From Spinellus fusiger (Eukaryota; Mucoromycota; Mucoromycetes; Mucorales; Phycomycetaceae): a stretch of DNA of 64,000 bases. Positions 23,877-35,968 of the stretch are shown piece by piece. The stretch covers positions 124,001 to 188,000 of the forward strand of contig JALLLS010000049.1 in the NCBI GenBank assembly GCA_025094145.1, in the 5' to 3' direction. The notes below the pieces were generated by a model. The model was not told where the DNA came from, made no database searches, and saw only the letters and a list, made by a program, of their open reading frames with translations. Numbering within the stretch: position 1 is the stretch's first letter; each line of letters starts with the position of its first letter. The position numbers were made by a program, and so were the translations under genes.

Positions 23877-24782
23877 ATGATTGAGAAAACAACGCCATGG
23901 AATGGCATTAATAAAAATGTTACTGGCCCAAGGCCGTTTATTCGTCACCCTAATAAGGCACTTCATATCTTCATGGCTCCTGGCTGTGAGTCTCTTCGCC
24001 ATGTGGACCCTGTTACGTCTGCATGGGCCTGCACAATGCACCCTGAGTGTGTTGTATTCAACTTTGGCAAACAGGCCAAGTCTCAAGACATTGCCCCAGT
24101 CTTGATCCACCAACTAGGTGCAGTGGTTGCGATTACCACACGCTACACCAGAGCCAAAGACCTCATACAAGAGGTCATATTCAAGGACCCCGAGATGCGC
24201 CTTAAGGCCACCTCTGAAGGTGTGTCCTTTAACAACATGAGGGTCGTTGCTTCTGCTGGGCTTGACTCAGACGCCAACCTGGTAAAGATCAACCTATACC
24301 AGATCCCCAGTTGCCACCCCGAGAAGGATTTGCAGGCACCCATTGTTGAGGCATTCCAGCCTTATGGCAAGGTTGTGCACCTTTGTGCTTACGTGGATGA
24401 GCACAAGATTTTCCGAGGTGAGGCCTCAGTTCTTCTGGACATCTCTGATGTGGACAATGTCCAACCCCTTTGCCGCTTTCTCCACCTTGGGGGCTCCATC
24501 AGTGCCCCTGTCGAGATCCGTGCCAAGGGCATCCCACCCTACTGCCGGTACTGCCGCCAGGAAGGGCACCTGAAAAAAGACTGTGAGGTGCATCCTGCTC
24601 TTGCTCCCCGCTGCCACACGTGTGGTATAGCTGGCCACAAGGCCAACAATTTGGAATGCCCCTCTCACCCAGAGACCAGGGCTGCTGAAGAGGCCGCTGC
24701 AGAACAGTGTGCCAAGGAGATTGCTGCTGCAGAGGTAGATTGTGCCACCAAGAAGGCCGCCGAAGAGGTAGCTGCTACCACC

Positions 24783-24814
<32 letters not shown>

Positions 24815-25205
24815 CAACAACAACAACGGGGATGCCATGGACGTGGACATGGACATTGCCCTGACAAAGCAGGTTTTGGAGTCTCTCTCTCAGGAGGAGA
24901 CTGCCGAATTAAAGGTGTCCATGGAGATAGACAGTGAGATGTATGACGCCTCTAACACCAGCACCAGCAACAGTATGTGGGCTCCCCACAACACTGAGCA
25001 TCGTCTCCGCCTTCGTGAGACTGTGATTGCCATGCGCAGGAACGCCACCACCACCACCAACACCAAATCCACCACCAAGACCACCACCAAGACCACTTCC
25101 TATGGAACTCGTTCCCAGAAATCTGCGTCTGCCGTTCTTTTGCCTGCTTCTTCCTCCTCTTCTTCCACTGCTGACCCCACCAAGGTCAATGCCATGGAAT
25201 TATGA
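23877..25205 (+). CDS. LINE ORF1 (gag-like, CCHC zinc knuckles)
   Basis: 442 residues, intact. RNA-binding ORF1 protein of an L1-like element. Residues about 125–225 resemble an RRM-like fold. Zinc knuckles follow: CRYCRQEGHLKKDC (C-x2-C-x4-H-x4-C) and a variant CHTCGIAGHKANNLEC (C-x2-C-x4-H-x6-C). The C-terminal third is low-complexity (poly-Thr/Asn, Ala/Glu, Ser). Its stop codon TGA overlaps the ORF2 start in the sequence ATGA (25202–25205), which points to stop–restart translation of ORF2. Confidence 0.88.
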
Positions 25206-28200
25206 GTGTCGGCCCTATCCGATTAGGGACCCTCAATGTGAGAGGGCTCTCCTCACTTGTACATAGTCGTTCTTCTCCCAAGTCACTCCTTATCCGCCAT
25301 CTTTGTTCCCTCTCCCCTCCTCTGTCACTTCTTGCTTTGCAGGAAACCCACGCCACCCCCGAACACCACTCCTCACTCAACCTTCTCTTCCAAGCCCAGT
25401 CTAGTCTATGGACAAAGCACTGTGGCCTTGTCTCTTTTCACACTCATTTACTACTAACCCACTTGCACACTTCTGCTGATAATAGGATCCTTGCTATTCA
25501 GGTCTCACACACCGAAAACTGCATTGATCCATTTATTGTAGTGGTAGTCTATGGACCCACAATATACAGCGAACGCCATCCTTTTCTCCTGTCACTTGTT
25601 TCGACACTCACCTCACTTCCTTCCTCAGTCCCAACATTTGTTCTTGGCGACTTCAATGCCAACCTCCACTAACGCACAGCCTTCACTGGTGAATGGCTAG
25701 TGTATTAGCATCAACACTTTCTCAACGCCATCACGGCACCACTCTCAGCACCACTACCCACCTTCCACAGCAGTCATTCTCGGACATGCATTGATTACAT
25801 TCTTCAACCCACCACTATTGCCACTTCTGCACCAGAAGTTCTTTTTGTCAACCCAAGTTGGACTGACCATAGTCTGCTTGTAGTTTCGATCTCTCTGTCT
25901 TGCCCCTCTGGACCTGGTGTCTGGAGATTCAACACGGTGTACCTGGATCACGATGAGTTTGAGGATTTGTTAGTGGATCTGCTGGATCGTACCTCCTTTC
26001 TTCTTCCTGTGGATGTCTCTGCTGGTTGCCGCTGGGATTTGCTCAAGCAAGCCGTCAGGCATCTTTCCTTGGCCTATGCCAAGAAGTATCAACGTCACTG
26101 TCGGTCAGTGGAGCGTCAGCTCAACCGTACTCGCACCCAACTTCTTTCTTTGTTGCCCTCTCTGGATCTTTCTAGTGTTGAGGCTGACCTTGCCAATTTA
26201 CAGCAGACCCGAACAGCCAATCTTGCCCAGCGTGCTGGTGTCAAGTGGTGTGAACAGGGCGAGCAATCCAATTCCTATTTTTTTAGGACTATCAAACAAA
26301 GAACGACTGCAAAGTCCATTACCTCGCTTCGGGATCCTGTTTCTGGTGACCTTTTTTCCTCGATGGCAGATATGCTTGGGCATGCACGCCAATTCTACCA
26401 AGACCTGTACACTGCGGACCCCATTGACTTTGTCTCTGGTGAGTCTTTGCTCAACAACATTCCTTCTTCTGCTCTTTTGTCTGCTTCGTCTTCTGCCTCT
26501 CTGCTTGACAAGATTACTCTTGAAGAGATCCTGTTTATTTTGAACAATACACCCAGCAACTCGAGCCCTGGTTTGGATGGACTTCCCTATCCCTTGTGGA
26601 GAAGGTTGTTCAGACATTCCTTTGTGCAAGAGTTGGCTCAACAGGTGTATCAGGATGCATTGTTCGGTGTTTTTCCTTCTTCTTGGTTGGAAACGGTGTT
26701 GGTACTTTTACCAAAGGCTGGTGACCCTTCTCTTTTGAAGAATTGGCGTCCCATTTCACTTATCAGCTGTGATGCTAAGATCTTTACCAAGATCATCACT
26801 TCTCCACTTTGGTTTTGTCTTGGCCCTCTGATTACGCCCTATCAAACGGGTTTCATGGCCAATTGTTTCATAGCTGACAATGGTTTGCTAACGCGCCTTG
26901 TCATGCAACATGCCCAATTGGCAAAGGATCCTGGTGTTGCTCTCTTGCTGGATCAAGAGAAGGCGTATGATCGGGTACATCTAGGGTATCTTCATTTGGT
27001 GTTCTCTCGCTTTGGTTTTCTGGTGGTCTTTGTGGACACTGTGTGCTCGTTGTTTTTTGGAACAAAAATTCACGTTAATGTGAATGGTTTTGTGTCCTCC
27101 CCTTTTCCCCAGGGTCGTGGGCTGCGACAAGGTGATCCTCTCTCTCCTCTTCTTTTCAACCTTGCGTTTGAGCCATTGCTCCGCACCATTCTTGCTTCTT
27201 CTCTTTGAGGCTTCTGTTTTGGTGTTCCTCCGCTGTTGTCCGCAGTTGTTCCTTTGGTTCCGCCTCCTCCTTTGAAGTTGTTAGCTTACGCTGATGATCT
27301 TCTGGTGTTTCTTTCTTGTCCTGGTGAGCTCGCTTCTCTTCTTGAGATTCTCTCGGTGTTTGGCCTGGCATCTAATGCTCGGGTCAACCTCAGCAAGACC
27401 GTCGCGGTTGCTCTTTCAGGGCATTTTGTTCCCGACTGGGGTCCTGTGCTGGATGCCTCTGATATATCATGTCGCCATGATAGTCATACAGTCCATGCTG
27501 TCCGTTACCTTAGTTTTCCTCTGTTGTCCCACCCAACCCAGTTGGATCACTTCTGTCTGGCTCTCCTGGAGAAGCTGGAGAGGCAATGCAACATCATGTT
27601 GCAGCGTCATCTTTGCGTTTGTGGTAAAAGCCTTGTGGCTAACTCCCTGCTTCTCAGCACCCTCTGGCACGTCCTATACGTGACCCCTGCTCCCAACTCT
27701 TTCTTTTCCGCTGTCCGTAGACTTGTTTGTGGATACCTTAACCTTGGTTTTGGTAGTCCTGGATGGGATCTGCTATGCCAACCTCAAAGGCGAGGTGGTA
27801 TTGGTTTGTTGGACCCTGCCAGTCAACAAAAGGCTCTCCAACTACGTTGGATCCTTCCTCTATTAACCAACTCTTCTTCTTCCTTTGTACTTAGTTACTT
27901 AGAGTTTCTTCTTCCTCTGCACTTCCAAGCACCTTCTGCCGCTGTCGCTCTCCTGTTTCCTTGCCATCTGCGCAACTGTCTGTCTTCTCTGCGCCCGATA
28001 TATCGTGGTTGCTCCCCCTTGTCCGTCTCTCCCATCCCACTGCATGTTAGTATGGATGCCCATACCCTGCTAACATTGCCTCTGTCCGCTGTTTGGGGCT
28101 TCTTTCCTCCTTTTGTTGTGCCTAAGCTCAACTTTACAAAGGTGTTTGTCTTCCACGCTTTTGAGATTGATAGCCTTGGCCGTCTGTGCCGAAAGCATAT

Positions 28201-28900
28201 CTCACACTTAGGTTTTGCGAAATACCGCATCCTCTCTTTCTTCCGTGCTCTGGACTCTGGGTAAATTGTGCTCTGGCCATGGTTCTTGTCTGGCTTTGTG
28301 CTGGCATCCCCCACCACTCCACCATCCACTGGTTTTTCTTCTCTTCTGGAGATCATCCAGATCAACAAGCAAAGTCTGGTTAAGGCCCGCACTTCCTCTC
28401 TTTGCCGCCACTTGCTGCCTCCTTTGTCTTCTTCTTCGCCTCCTCCTGCAGTTTGGAAACGCTTTTGGTATCTTCAGATCCCCCACAACACTTGCACTGT
28501 TTGGTGGAAAGCTCTCTGGGGTCGTTTGCCCACTCGCAGTAGAATGCACTGCATCCTGCCTGTCCGATTTCCTTCTCTCCTTTGCTTGTTCTGTTCTGCT
28601 TTGGTGGAAGACCAAGTTCATTTTCTGTTTCTCTGTTCTGGGAAGAGGCGTGTGTGGAGTGTCATTATCTCTTGTTGGTGTCCTTACTGGCGTCTCAAGG
28701 ATGTTCAATCTTTGATATCTTCTTGCTGTCCTCCCTCCCTGCCAGACGCTGACCTTGGTGTTCTAGTAGTGGCCGCTACAGTGCAGGCAATTTGGCGTGC
28801 CCACTGGGCTTTTATTTTTGACTCTGCTCCTTTTCTCCCTGGTGTTGTGGTGAGTAAGGCTACCTCTTCGGTGGTGGCTCTGCAGTCCATGGTGTCTTGA
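25202..28900 (+). pseudogene. LINE ORF2 (endonuclease + reverse transcriptase), four in-frame stops
   Basis: A single reading frame throughout, starting in the ATGA overlap. N-terminal AP-type endonuclease (TLNVRGL, LLALQETHAT, VYGPTIYSER, FVLGDFNAN). The reverse transcriptase domain runs from WCEQGEQSNSYFF through PGLDGLPYPLWRR, LPKAGDPSLLKNWRPISL, GRGLRQGDPLSPLLF, and the catalytic box LLAYADDLLVF at about 27280–27310, which is intact. A C-terminal Cys/His cluster (CSALVEDQVHFLFLC) ends it. Stops at 25670–25672 (TAA), about 25709 (TAG), 27206–27208 (TGA) and about 28262 (TAA) break it. No frameshift is seen, so decay is recent. Confidence 0.88.
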
Positions 28901-29088
28901 AGTGTTTTTCTTTTCTTTTCTCTTTTCTTCTTTTCTTTTCTTTTCTTTCTTTCTTTCTTATGTATTATTCATTTTAGCTAGTTTCCTCCCTTCTTTCCTT
29001 TTGTTCGGTCCACGTGACCTTTATTATTTTTAAAGTGCCGCATGTCATAACGTGTCGGCCCAGTCAATAAAGAATACAAAAAAAAAAT

Positions 29089-30156
29089 CCGAGCTCAGTC
29101 TCTTTTATAAAAAAAAACATTTCCTCTCTTGTTTATTACTAATAAAGATAGCTATGCCTAAATCCAAAGGAAAAAGAATGGAAACATCTAAGCCTACCTT
29201 GACTACAAACCGATCAAATAGAGCATGCCTCGAAAGTCTTCCAGGAAGCTTTAAATTGCCCTCCGATTTGATAAAGATATATAATATTCCTCATTTTATA
29301 TCAGAACTTGAAGCACGCTCTTGGAAATCTGAAGAAAAATTGGCCAAAAAGTACTTTGAAAGAACAACAAGAGTTAAAGATACACCCGAACAAGTCTTGG
29401 CAGTTCTAATTCGTACCATGAAATCAATATCTAAAGCTCCACAAGTTAAACGTTCTTTAGCTGCTTACTGTGAAGCAGTTGCCTCTCAACTCACTACAGA
29501 AAACAACAGGGAAATATTTAAAAAAAATTATAACAAAGAGAAAGACGAAATGAAGATAAAGAATCATGAAGACAAAGTCTCTATAGAAGCCAAGATTGCC
29601 AGTCGTATTTTAACCACAATAGAGACCAGATCATATAAGGTTAAATTAAGAAAAAGGCTGGATAGTCTATTTGAAGAAGGAAATGGTGGAAATAAAGAGG
29701 TAATGCTTAACCAAAAGAAAGACAGATGTGATGATATTATATTGATTTAAATTGTTTTAGGAGGACATCACTACTTATACTGATCATATATCTATGAATA
29801 ATAATGAAGTCACTGAAAATACTGCTGAATACTCTGAAGAGAAAAGTAGTCCTGAATATGATGATAATCCATTTATGGAAACTGAAGAGGTACTTCAATT
29901 GATTGCATGTTTTTAATGTTGAATATTTGCTCACAAATTTTTTAGTACCCTACTTTAAAAATTTTTAAAGAAAGAAACTTATACAAATTTCAAGCACCCT
30001 CAAACCATGTAGTCTCACCTCATAAACCAGTATTACATGCAAAAGATCTTTCTGTTCTAAAGATCTATTTTGATATTTGTATCAGTAACTCCACTAAAGA
30101 AGCTTCAGAAACAACATACCTTGAATATCAAAACCATATGAAGGATCAAAAGCAGT
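29089..30156. repeat. Large inverted repeat, left arm (about 1.05 kb)
   Basis: Nearly identical to the reverse complement of 34964–36013. The only coding difference noted in the shared 199-residue exon region is one Pro/Ser change. It covers the 5' UTR, exons 1 and 2, and part of exon 3 of the gene starting at 29154. Confidence 0.92.
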
Positions 30157-31154
30157 ACTGTTATCTAAAAAGAATGCCTGGAGTATATGAATCAATCATT
30201 GAAATTTTGGGATCCAATGAACAAGAATTGCTTAACAAGGTGGTTGCTTTACCTAATGATAATCCCTTCATTGAATTTGTTAAATTTTCAATGATAGATT
30301 TTATCTTGAATTGTAAAAGAACTAGGTTATACAATGATAGAGATGAACGAAGTTTTTATTGTGAAGTAATAATCCCTATATTCAAATCATTTGGAAATTG
30401 TACTTGCAGTCTAACATTCGTCTGGTAATTATTATGGATTTTGAAAAATGAAATGACACTTACCAATTAATCTAAAATTAGGTGTGAGAAGAAAGCAAAA
30501 GATTCAGACTATGTCTGGTTGGTCTCTAATGATTTTGTTAAAGAAAGGAAAAACAATATTAAATTACTTGACGGCATTGGACAAATGGCAATTAGCAGTA
30601 TTATGAATTACTTATTAATTGAGTCATCTGGGTAAGTAATACTGGTATTCCTATATCAACCCAATTTAGTAAGCCAACTAATACTCTTATCATAATAGAT
30701 TTAATAATGAAAATATTTTACCACACTCGATAAATGATACACTCAAGAATATCAAAAGTGGCCATGACAACTTGAAAAGTTTCGTTTCAAATTATTGCAA
30801 TGCCTCCTTCAAGACAATCAAGAAGGTCAATTTATTCTCTTGTCAAGTTATTCAAAACAAAATAACTTTAATCAAGTATTCGATCCAATCACCCTCTAAA
30901 TGGAAAGTTGTTGAATGTTGATCTGCATCTATTCCGTTATGCTTTTCAGATATTGTTCAATATATCAAATTGTTTGAACTTTTTGCTTTCTTACTTGTAA
31001 GTAAAATGAATGGTTTATTTGATGCAAACACTTATTCGTAATTTATTAGGATGATATCAGCAAACAAGAAAAGATACTTCAACAATTGAAGCATGAACAT
31101 TTGGGAATTATAGCTGTTGATGAAAGTGATACCGTAGCACATTACCTTCTTTAA
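29154..31154 (+). pseudogene. Six-exon gene of unknown function with one in-frame stop
   Basis: Exons 29154–29699, 29761–29889, 29946–30424, 30482–30631, 30699–30996, 31050–31154: 1,707 nt, in frame throughout (568 residues). It is interrupted only by TGA at 30919–30921, which is one C-to-T change from CGA (Arg). The N-terminus is basic (MPKSKGKRMETSKPT). The middle part (FVKFSMIDFILNCKRTRLYN, ERSFYCEVIIPIFKSFGN, TFVWCEKKAK, LLDGIGQMAISSIMNYLL) looks like a folded domain. I recall similar repeat-associated proteins in Mucorales but cannot assign a domain. All introns are 53–67 nt with good signals, so it was a real spliced gene. A LINE has inserted about 65 bp upstream of its start. Confidence 0.6.
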
Positions 31155-31510
31155 CTTTGTTTAATACTATTTATGACATGTACTGCTTTGAAAATTATAA
31201 AATGGTTTAGTCATTCAATATGGTGAGATTCAGATGCTTGTTGATAAATATACAGTTACTTTTCTTGAGTTTCAATTGACTGAAATAGAGGAAGACATGG
31301 GGAACCTGGGGTTGGGACTGTTGTAAACAGCTTGACTAGTATATTAATTATAATAATGAACTAATATATAAATAAGTTAATAGAATATAAAGCTAGCATT
31401 GAGATTGTTTGAACAGGTAGATTAATGAGACTGAACAAAGATAATTTTTATTGAGTAAAGAAAGGTTCACTATTTATACTTTTGGTGGGTGCTTATCCTT
31501 CAGTGGCTTC

Positions 31511-31700
31511 TACCTTATGGTAGGATAATCTATTCTACCTTATGGTAGTCATGATAGTCAACCTTATGGCTGCTTCACAATTACAACTAAATGGTTGGTG
31601 GGGACATTCTACCTTATGGTAGTATTAATAACTGCCACCTTATGGTTGGCTCATATGTTTTACTTAGTTGTAGTATTATTAGATTCAACCCTATGGTTGG
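31511..31700. repeat. Dispersed CCTTATGGT motif cluster
   Basis: Copies of accttatggt(a/t)g at about 31511, 31537, 31561, 31611, 31638 and (as accctatggttgg) 31687. The spacing is irregular (about 24–50 bp), so this is not a simple tandem array. Confidence 0.6.
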
Positions 31701-32893
31701 TTCCTGGTATAAGCACTCCATTATTGAAACCATTAATTATTATGAGTCTTTACTCAATTGACTCTAATAGGTCAATATTGTTCTGTTAGAATTATTAATG
31801 AAGATGGCTCTTGTTAAGTGTCTGATAGTACACTGAGCTTTAGAAGGTGATTTGTAGTTACAACCAATCAGTGAGATGATACAGAGATGTACTATGTTAC
31901 TTGTGTGCACTCAAGCTTTCATAGAGTATTCTGAATGTCACAGCACACTACTTGTGTTGACCTATTCATAGAGAATCTTTGGATTGAAGTTGGAACATGA
32001 CAACCATAATGAATAATTATATAATGATATACATGTTTGTTACTTGTAATGTTTCTACTTTATTACAATATTACTGAGTTGAACCACTTTAAAGTTTATA
32101 ATCTACAATATAAAATTGCTGTTTTATTAAAGAATATAAGATATTATAGTGAAAAATGGCTTAATGAAGATTTTAATTATATGTATAATGATGAAATTAA
32201 TAGTAGTGATATAGATTATGAAGAGATATATTACAATGATAATTATACAGATATTGAAGAAATGCAAAACAAATTTTTAAATTTAACATTAGATTCAAAT
32301 AATAAAAAACCTAAGACTGTAAGGTTAACTAGTATTTTAAAATTGGTAAAAAAAATTAATAGAATGGAGGAATAATGTTAATGTATTATAAGTAAAATAA
32401 GTTTAATAATAGTTATAATATATTTAGTTAATTATAATATTTTTTATAGCATAATAATTATCTAATAGGTCTAGTTATTTATGATATATTAAAAAAGTAT
32501 TGATAGATCTAAACCCTTTTGATTATATATTAAATTTCTTTATATTATTTGAATGAAAAATATAGAAAATACCTGCTTATTATAAAACAGCTGCCATTAA
32601 TATTTAGTAAGAAATGAGTGTAAATATTATTAAAACATATTATTGTAAGATGAATTAATAGAACAGATAAATAATAAAACTAGAAGTTATAGATAATATT
32701 TAATGGTACTAAACTACCAAAAAAAATATGTAAACAATACAAAATAAATTATAGATAAATAAGATAATAAATATGTATATTATTTACAATTAAAATAATA
32801 AAGTATAATATTTGAAAATAATCTATAATTACTACGTCTTATATTAAGAAAATATAGAACTGTTTAATCCATTTTATCTATAAGAGAACAACA

Positions 32894-33472
32894 TTATTTA
32901 TCCAAAATAAGCAGTCACTGCTATTTTATGCTATAAAATAAATCTCCAAAAAGCCCAAAAATATATAAAATTTAGACAAAAAAACTTAAAATATAATTTT
33001 TTAAAAAAAAATTATACTGAATGATTGAAACAACAATAAATAAAAAAATAAAGTGACCTGACAAAAGTAATAGAATTTTTTCCAATGTATATTTTCTTTT
33101 TTAGATTCATTTTCTATCTTAATAGTGCTATAACTTCATAAGTTTATTAGATTATTGAAAATTAGGAAGCCTCATATACTCAATATGCTGAGGTGATAGA
33201 AAGACTTGGCAAATGTTTCAGAAGAAATTACTTTAGTATTTTTAGATAGACTGTTATGATCAGAAAAGGTATAAAAGCTAGCTATTCTTTAGACATCAAA
33301 AGCTTTGCAAAATATAAATCTTTTATTACCAAACACACCTTTTGTTTCTATATTTTGAACAAGATAAAGACATAAAAGTCTCAGTAGATAACAGAAGTTA
33401 TATATTTTTGGGCTTTTTGGAGATTTATTTTATAGCATAAAATAGCAGTGACTGCTTATTTTGGATAAATAA
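32894..33472. mobile_element. MITE-like element with 75-bp perfect terminal inverted repeats
   Basis: The left arm 32894–32968 is the exact reverse complement of 33398–33472. Total 579 bp, no coding capacity. The outermost bases (TTATTTATCC…) allow a TA target-site duplication, suggesting a Tc1/mariner-type non-autonomous element. Confidence 0.82.
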
Positions 33473-33486
33473 GTATTTTGCAATCA

Positions 33487-33991
33487 ATCCTGAAGTTACT
33501 GAAACAAGAATTAACAATGTGGTAGTAACCCACTGTTAAATTTGAAAGGAATTAATCAGACTCAAAACAAGATACTTTTATTAAAACAATTTTGACATGT
33601 CTATTTAGTATAAATAGACAAGTGACTGTGTACTGAATATGATCTATTACTGTTTTAGGATGCTTGTCAAATAATGGCCTGTTCAGTAGACTTTAATATG
33701 TGGTGTCTTAACTATAGATTACGTTGTAGAAAGGAGACAACTTAATAATTGGTCTATCACTGCTACTGTTGTCTTTATGATTACAACACCCACCCTTGGT
33801 AGAAAAACCTTTTTGGATACTCTGCATAGAACATCACCCACCCTTAAGAAAAGAAAATAGAATATTATTACATAGCTTAGAAAGATATAAAGTAGCAAAG
33901 ATAGAATTTTATTTTTATTTATAGGAGAATAAAAGCATGGCTCTTGAGAGCAATACCACATTGTCAGTTCTTGTTTCAGCAACTTCAGGAT
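33487..33991. repeat. 505-bp element with 38-bp imperfect inverted ends
   Basis: 33487–33524 and 33954–33991 are inverted copies with three mismatches in 38 bp. The interior has no ORF. Probably a second miniature element directly after the first. Confidence 0.6.
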
Positions 33992-34963
33992 TTAAAAAAG
34001 TGTGAATATGTAAGATAATAAATAAAAACATATTTTTATATTATAAATTATCTTTTTATAAGAAGAAAGAAGTAATGGATACTTCTGTATTTATCATTAT
34101 CCTGAATAAATAGAATTTAATAGAAATGAGGTAGATAATGTGTAGTGGTTAGTTCAAAAATACTATATAACAGGATATTAATATATAAAAACAATCTATA
34201 TTTGTTAATAATATACTTAATAAAAATAATGAAGATTTAAATAAAACAAAAATTTGTGATTACTATAGACAAGGAATTTGTAAATGATATAAATAAATGA
34301 TGATAAAACTAACAGAAAAATATAAATTAAAGAATACTAGGAGGGTAGATTCAAAATTATGGTAATAAATTTATAGGTCTAATAAATGATAATATGAAGA
34401 AATTTATAAAACAGCCAAGTATGAATGAAAATTTTTAATATAAATCTATAAAACAAAAAAGAATAACTGAAGATATTTATTATTTACTTTATTAATAATA
34501 TTAGGTTTTTAATCTATAGTAAAAATAATAGATACATGATGTCTAATTCTGTAAAAAAAAATTGATTAATATTTTATATAAAATAATTACAATAAAAATA
34601 TAAATACATAATTAGTATTTTATATAAAAAACTATTATTAAGAGGATAGATTTCTATCCTTAATCTTTAAATGTATCTTAATAATTATCTAATATTAGGA
34701 TAACTATTTTTTTTAATGTTAGAACCCAATATTAATTTAAATCAATTAAATAATATTTCAGATCACTTTTTTTTTACTTCTGATACAATAAATAGTTTAA
34801 AAATCACTTACTAAAATATCAGATACATTTAAAATTTTAGGATCAAATTTTAGCCTCAAGTTTATTAAAATTATTTGTTGGTCTTGAAGATAAATGTAGT
34901 ATTAGAAGAAATATGAATATAGTTATAAAATACTGTGTGATTGTAAGAAGATCAACTTGTGTC

Positions 34964-35968
34964 TCACTGTTTTTGATCCTTCATATGGTTTTGATATTCA
35001 AGGTATGTTGTTTCTGAAGCTTCTTTAGTGGAGTTACTGATACAAATATCAAAATAGATCTTTAGAACAGAAAGATCTTTTGCATGTAATACTGGTTTAT
35101 GAGGTGAGACTACATGGTTTGAGGGTGCTTGAAATTTGTATAAGTTTCTTTCTTTAAAAATTTTTAAAGTAGGGTACTAAAAAATTTGTGAGCAAATATT
35201 CAACATTAAAAACATGCAATCAATTGAAGTACCTCTTCAGTTTCCATAAATGGATTATCATCATATTCAGGACTACTTTTCTCTTCAGAGTATTCAGCAG
35301 TATTTTCAGTGACTTCATTATTATTCATAGATATATGATCAGTATAAGTAGTGATGTCCTCCTAAAACAATTTAAATCAATATAATATCATCACATCTGT
35401 CTTTCTTTTGGTTAAGCATTACCTCTTTATTTCCACCATTTCCTTCTTCAAATAGACTATCCAGCCTTTTTCTTAATTTAACCTTATATGATCTGGTCTC
35501 TATTGTGGTTAAAATACGACTGGCAATCTTGGCTTCTATAGAGACTTTGTCTTCATGATTCTTTATCTTCATTTCGTCTTTCTCTTTGTTATAATTTTTT
35601 TTAAATATTTCCCTGTTGTTTTCTGTAGTGAGTTGAGAGGCAACTGCTTCACAGTAAGCAGCTAAAGAACGTTTAACTTGTGGAGCTTTAGATATTGATT
35701 TCATGGTACGAATTAGAACTGCCAAGACTTGTTCGGGTGTATCTTTAACTCTTGTTGTTCTTTCAAAGTACTTTTTGGCCAATTTTTCTTCAGATTTCCA
35801 AGAGCGTGCTTCAAGTTCTGATATAAAATGAGAAATATTATATATCTTTATCAAATCGGAGGGCAATTTAAAGCTTCCTGGAAGACTTTCGAGGCATGCT
35901 CTATTTGATCGGTTTGTAGTCAAGGTAGGCTTAGATGTTTCCATTCTTTTTCCTTTGGATTTAGGCAT
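34964..35968 (-). pseudogene. Truncated inverted copy of the 29154 gene
   Basis: Contains exon 1 (199-codon open stretch including intron read-through, 35968–35372), exon 2 and the start of exon 3, identical to the left copy but for one Pro-to-Ser change. It is cut at 34964, so it lacks about two thirds of the coding sequence. Because the two copies are inverted, joint transcription would give a hairpin RNA. Confidence 0.8.

Larger units (their letters stand above)
23852..29084 (+). mobile_element. L1-like non-LTR retrotransposon (LINE), left copy
   Basis: Full-length or nearly so. The 5' UTR is very short, followed by ORF1, ORF2, a CTTT-rich 3' UTR (about 28900–28960) and a short A-tail (about 29078–29087). 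It is flanked by a direct repeat, AAATCCGAGCTCA, at 23839–23851 and 29085–29097, the target-site duplication. It reads towards the AT-rich centre of the window. Confidence 0.9.
31155..34963. other. Extremely AT-rich core, no recognisable gene
   Basis: About 3.8 kb, visibly far richer in A/T than its surroundings, above all 32.0–34.9 kb. It contains six copies of a short cctatggt-like motif (31511–31700), a possible LTR-like piece on the minus strand (about 31300–32010, TATAAATAG near 31470 and AATAAA near 31453), two miniature inverted-repeat elements (33.0 and 33.7 kb), and a 112-codon AT-biased acidic ORF at 32037–32375 that I regard as unsupported. A single CDYYRQGICK-like knuckle remnant reads at about 34255–34285 (+). 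It is bounded by the two arms of the 1.05-kb inverted repeat. Confidence 0.7.

Noticed and set aside
32037..32375. 112-codon acidic ORF in the AT-rich core
   Set aside because: Composition follows the local AT richness, no splice partners or recognisable domain; long chance ORFs rich in Asn/Ile/Tyr/Lys are expected in such DNA only occasionally, so it is noted but not called.
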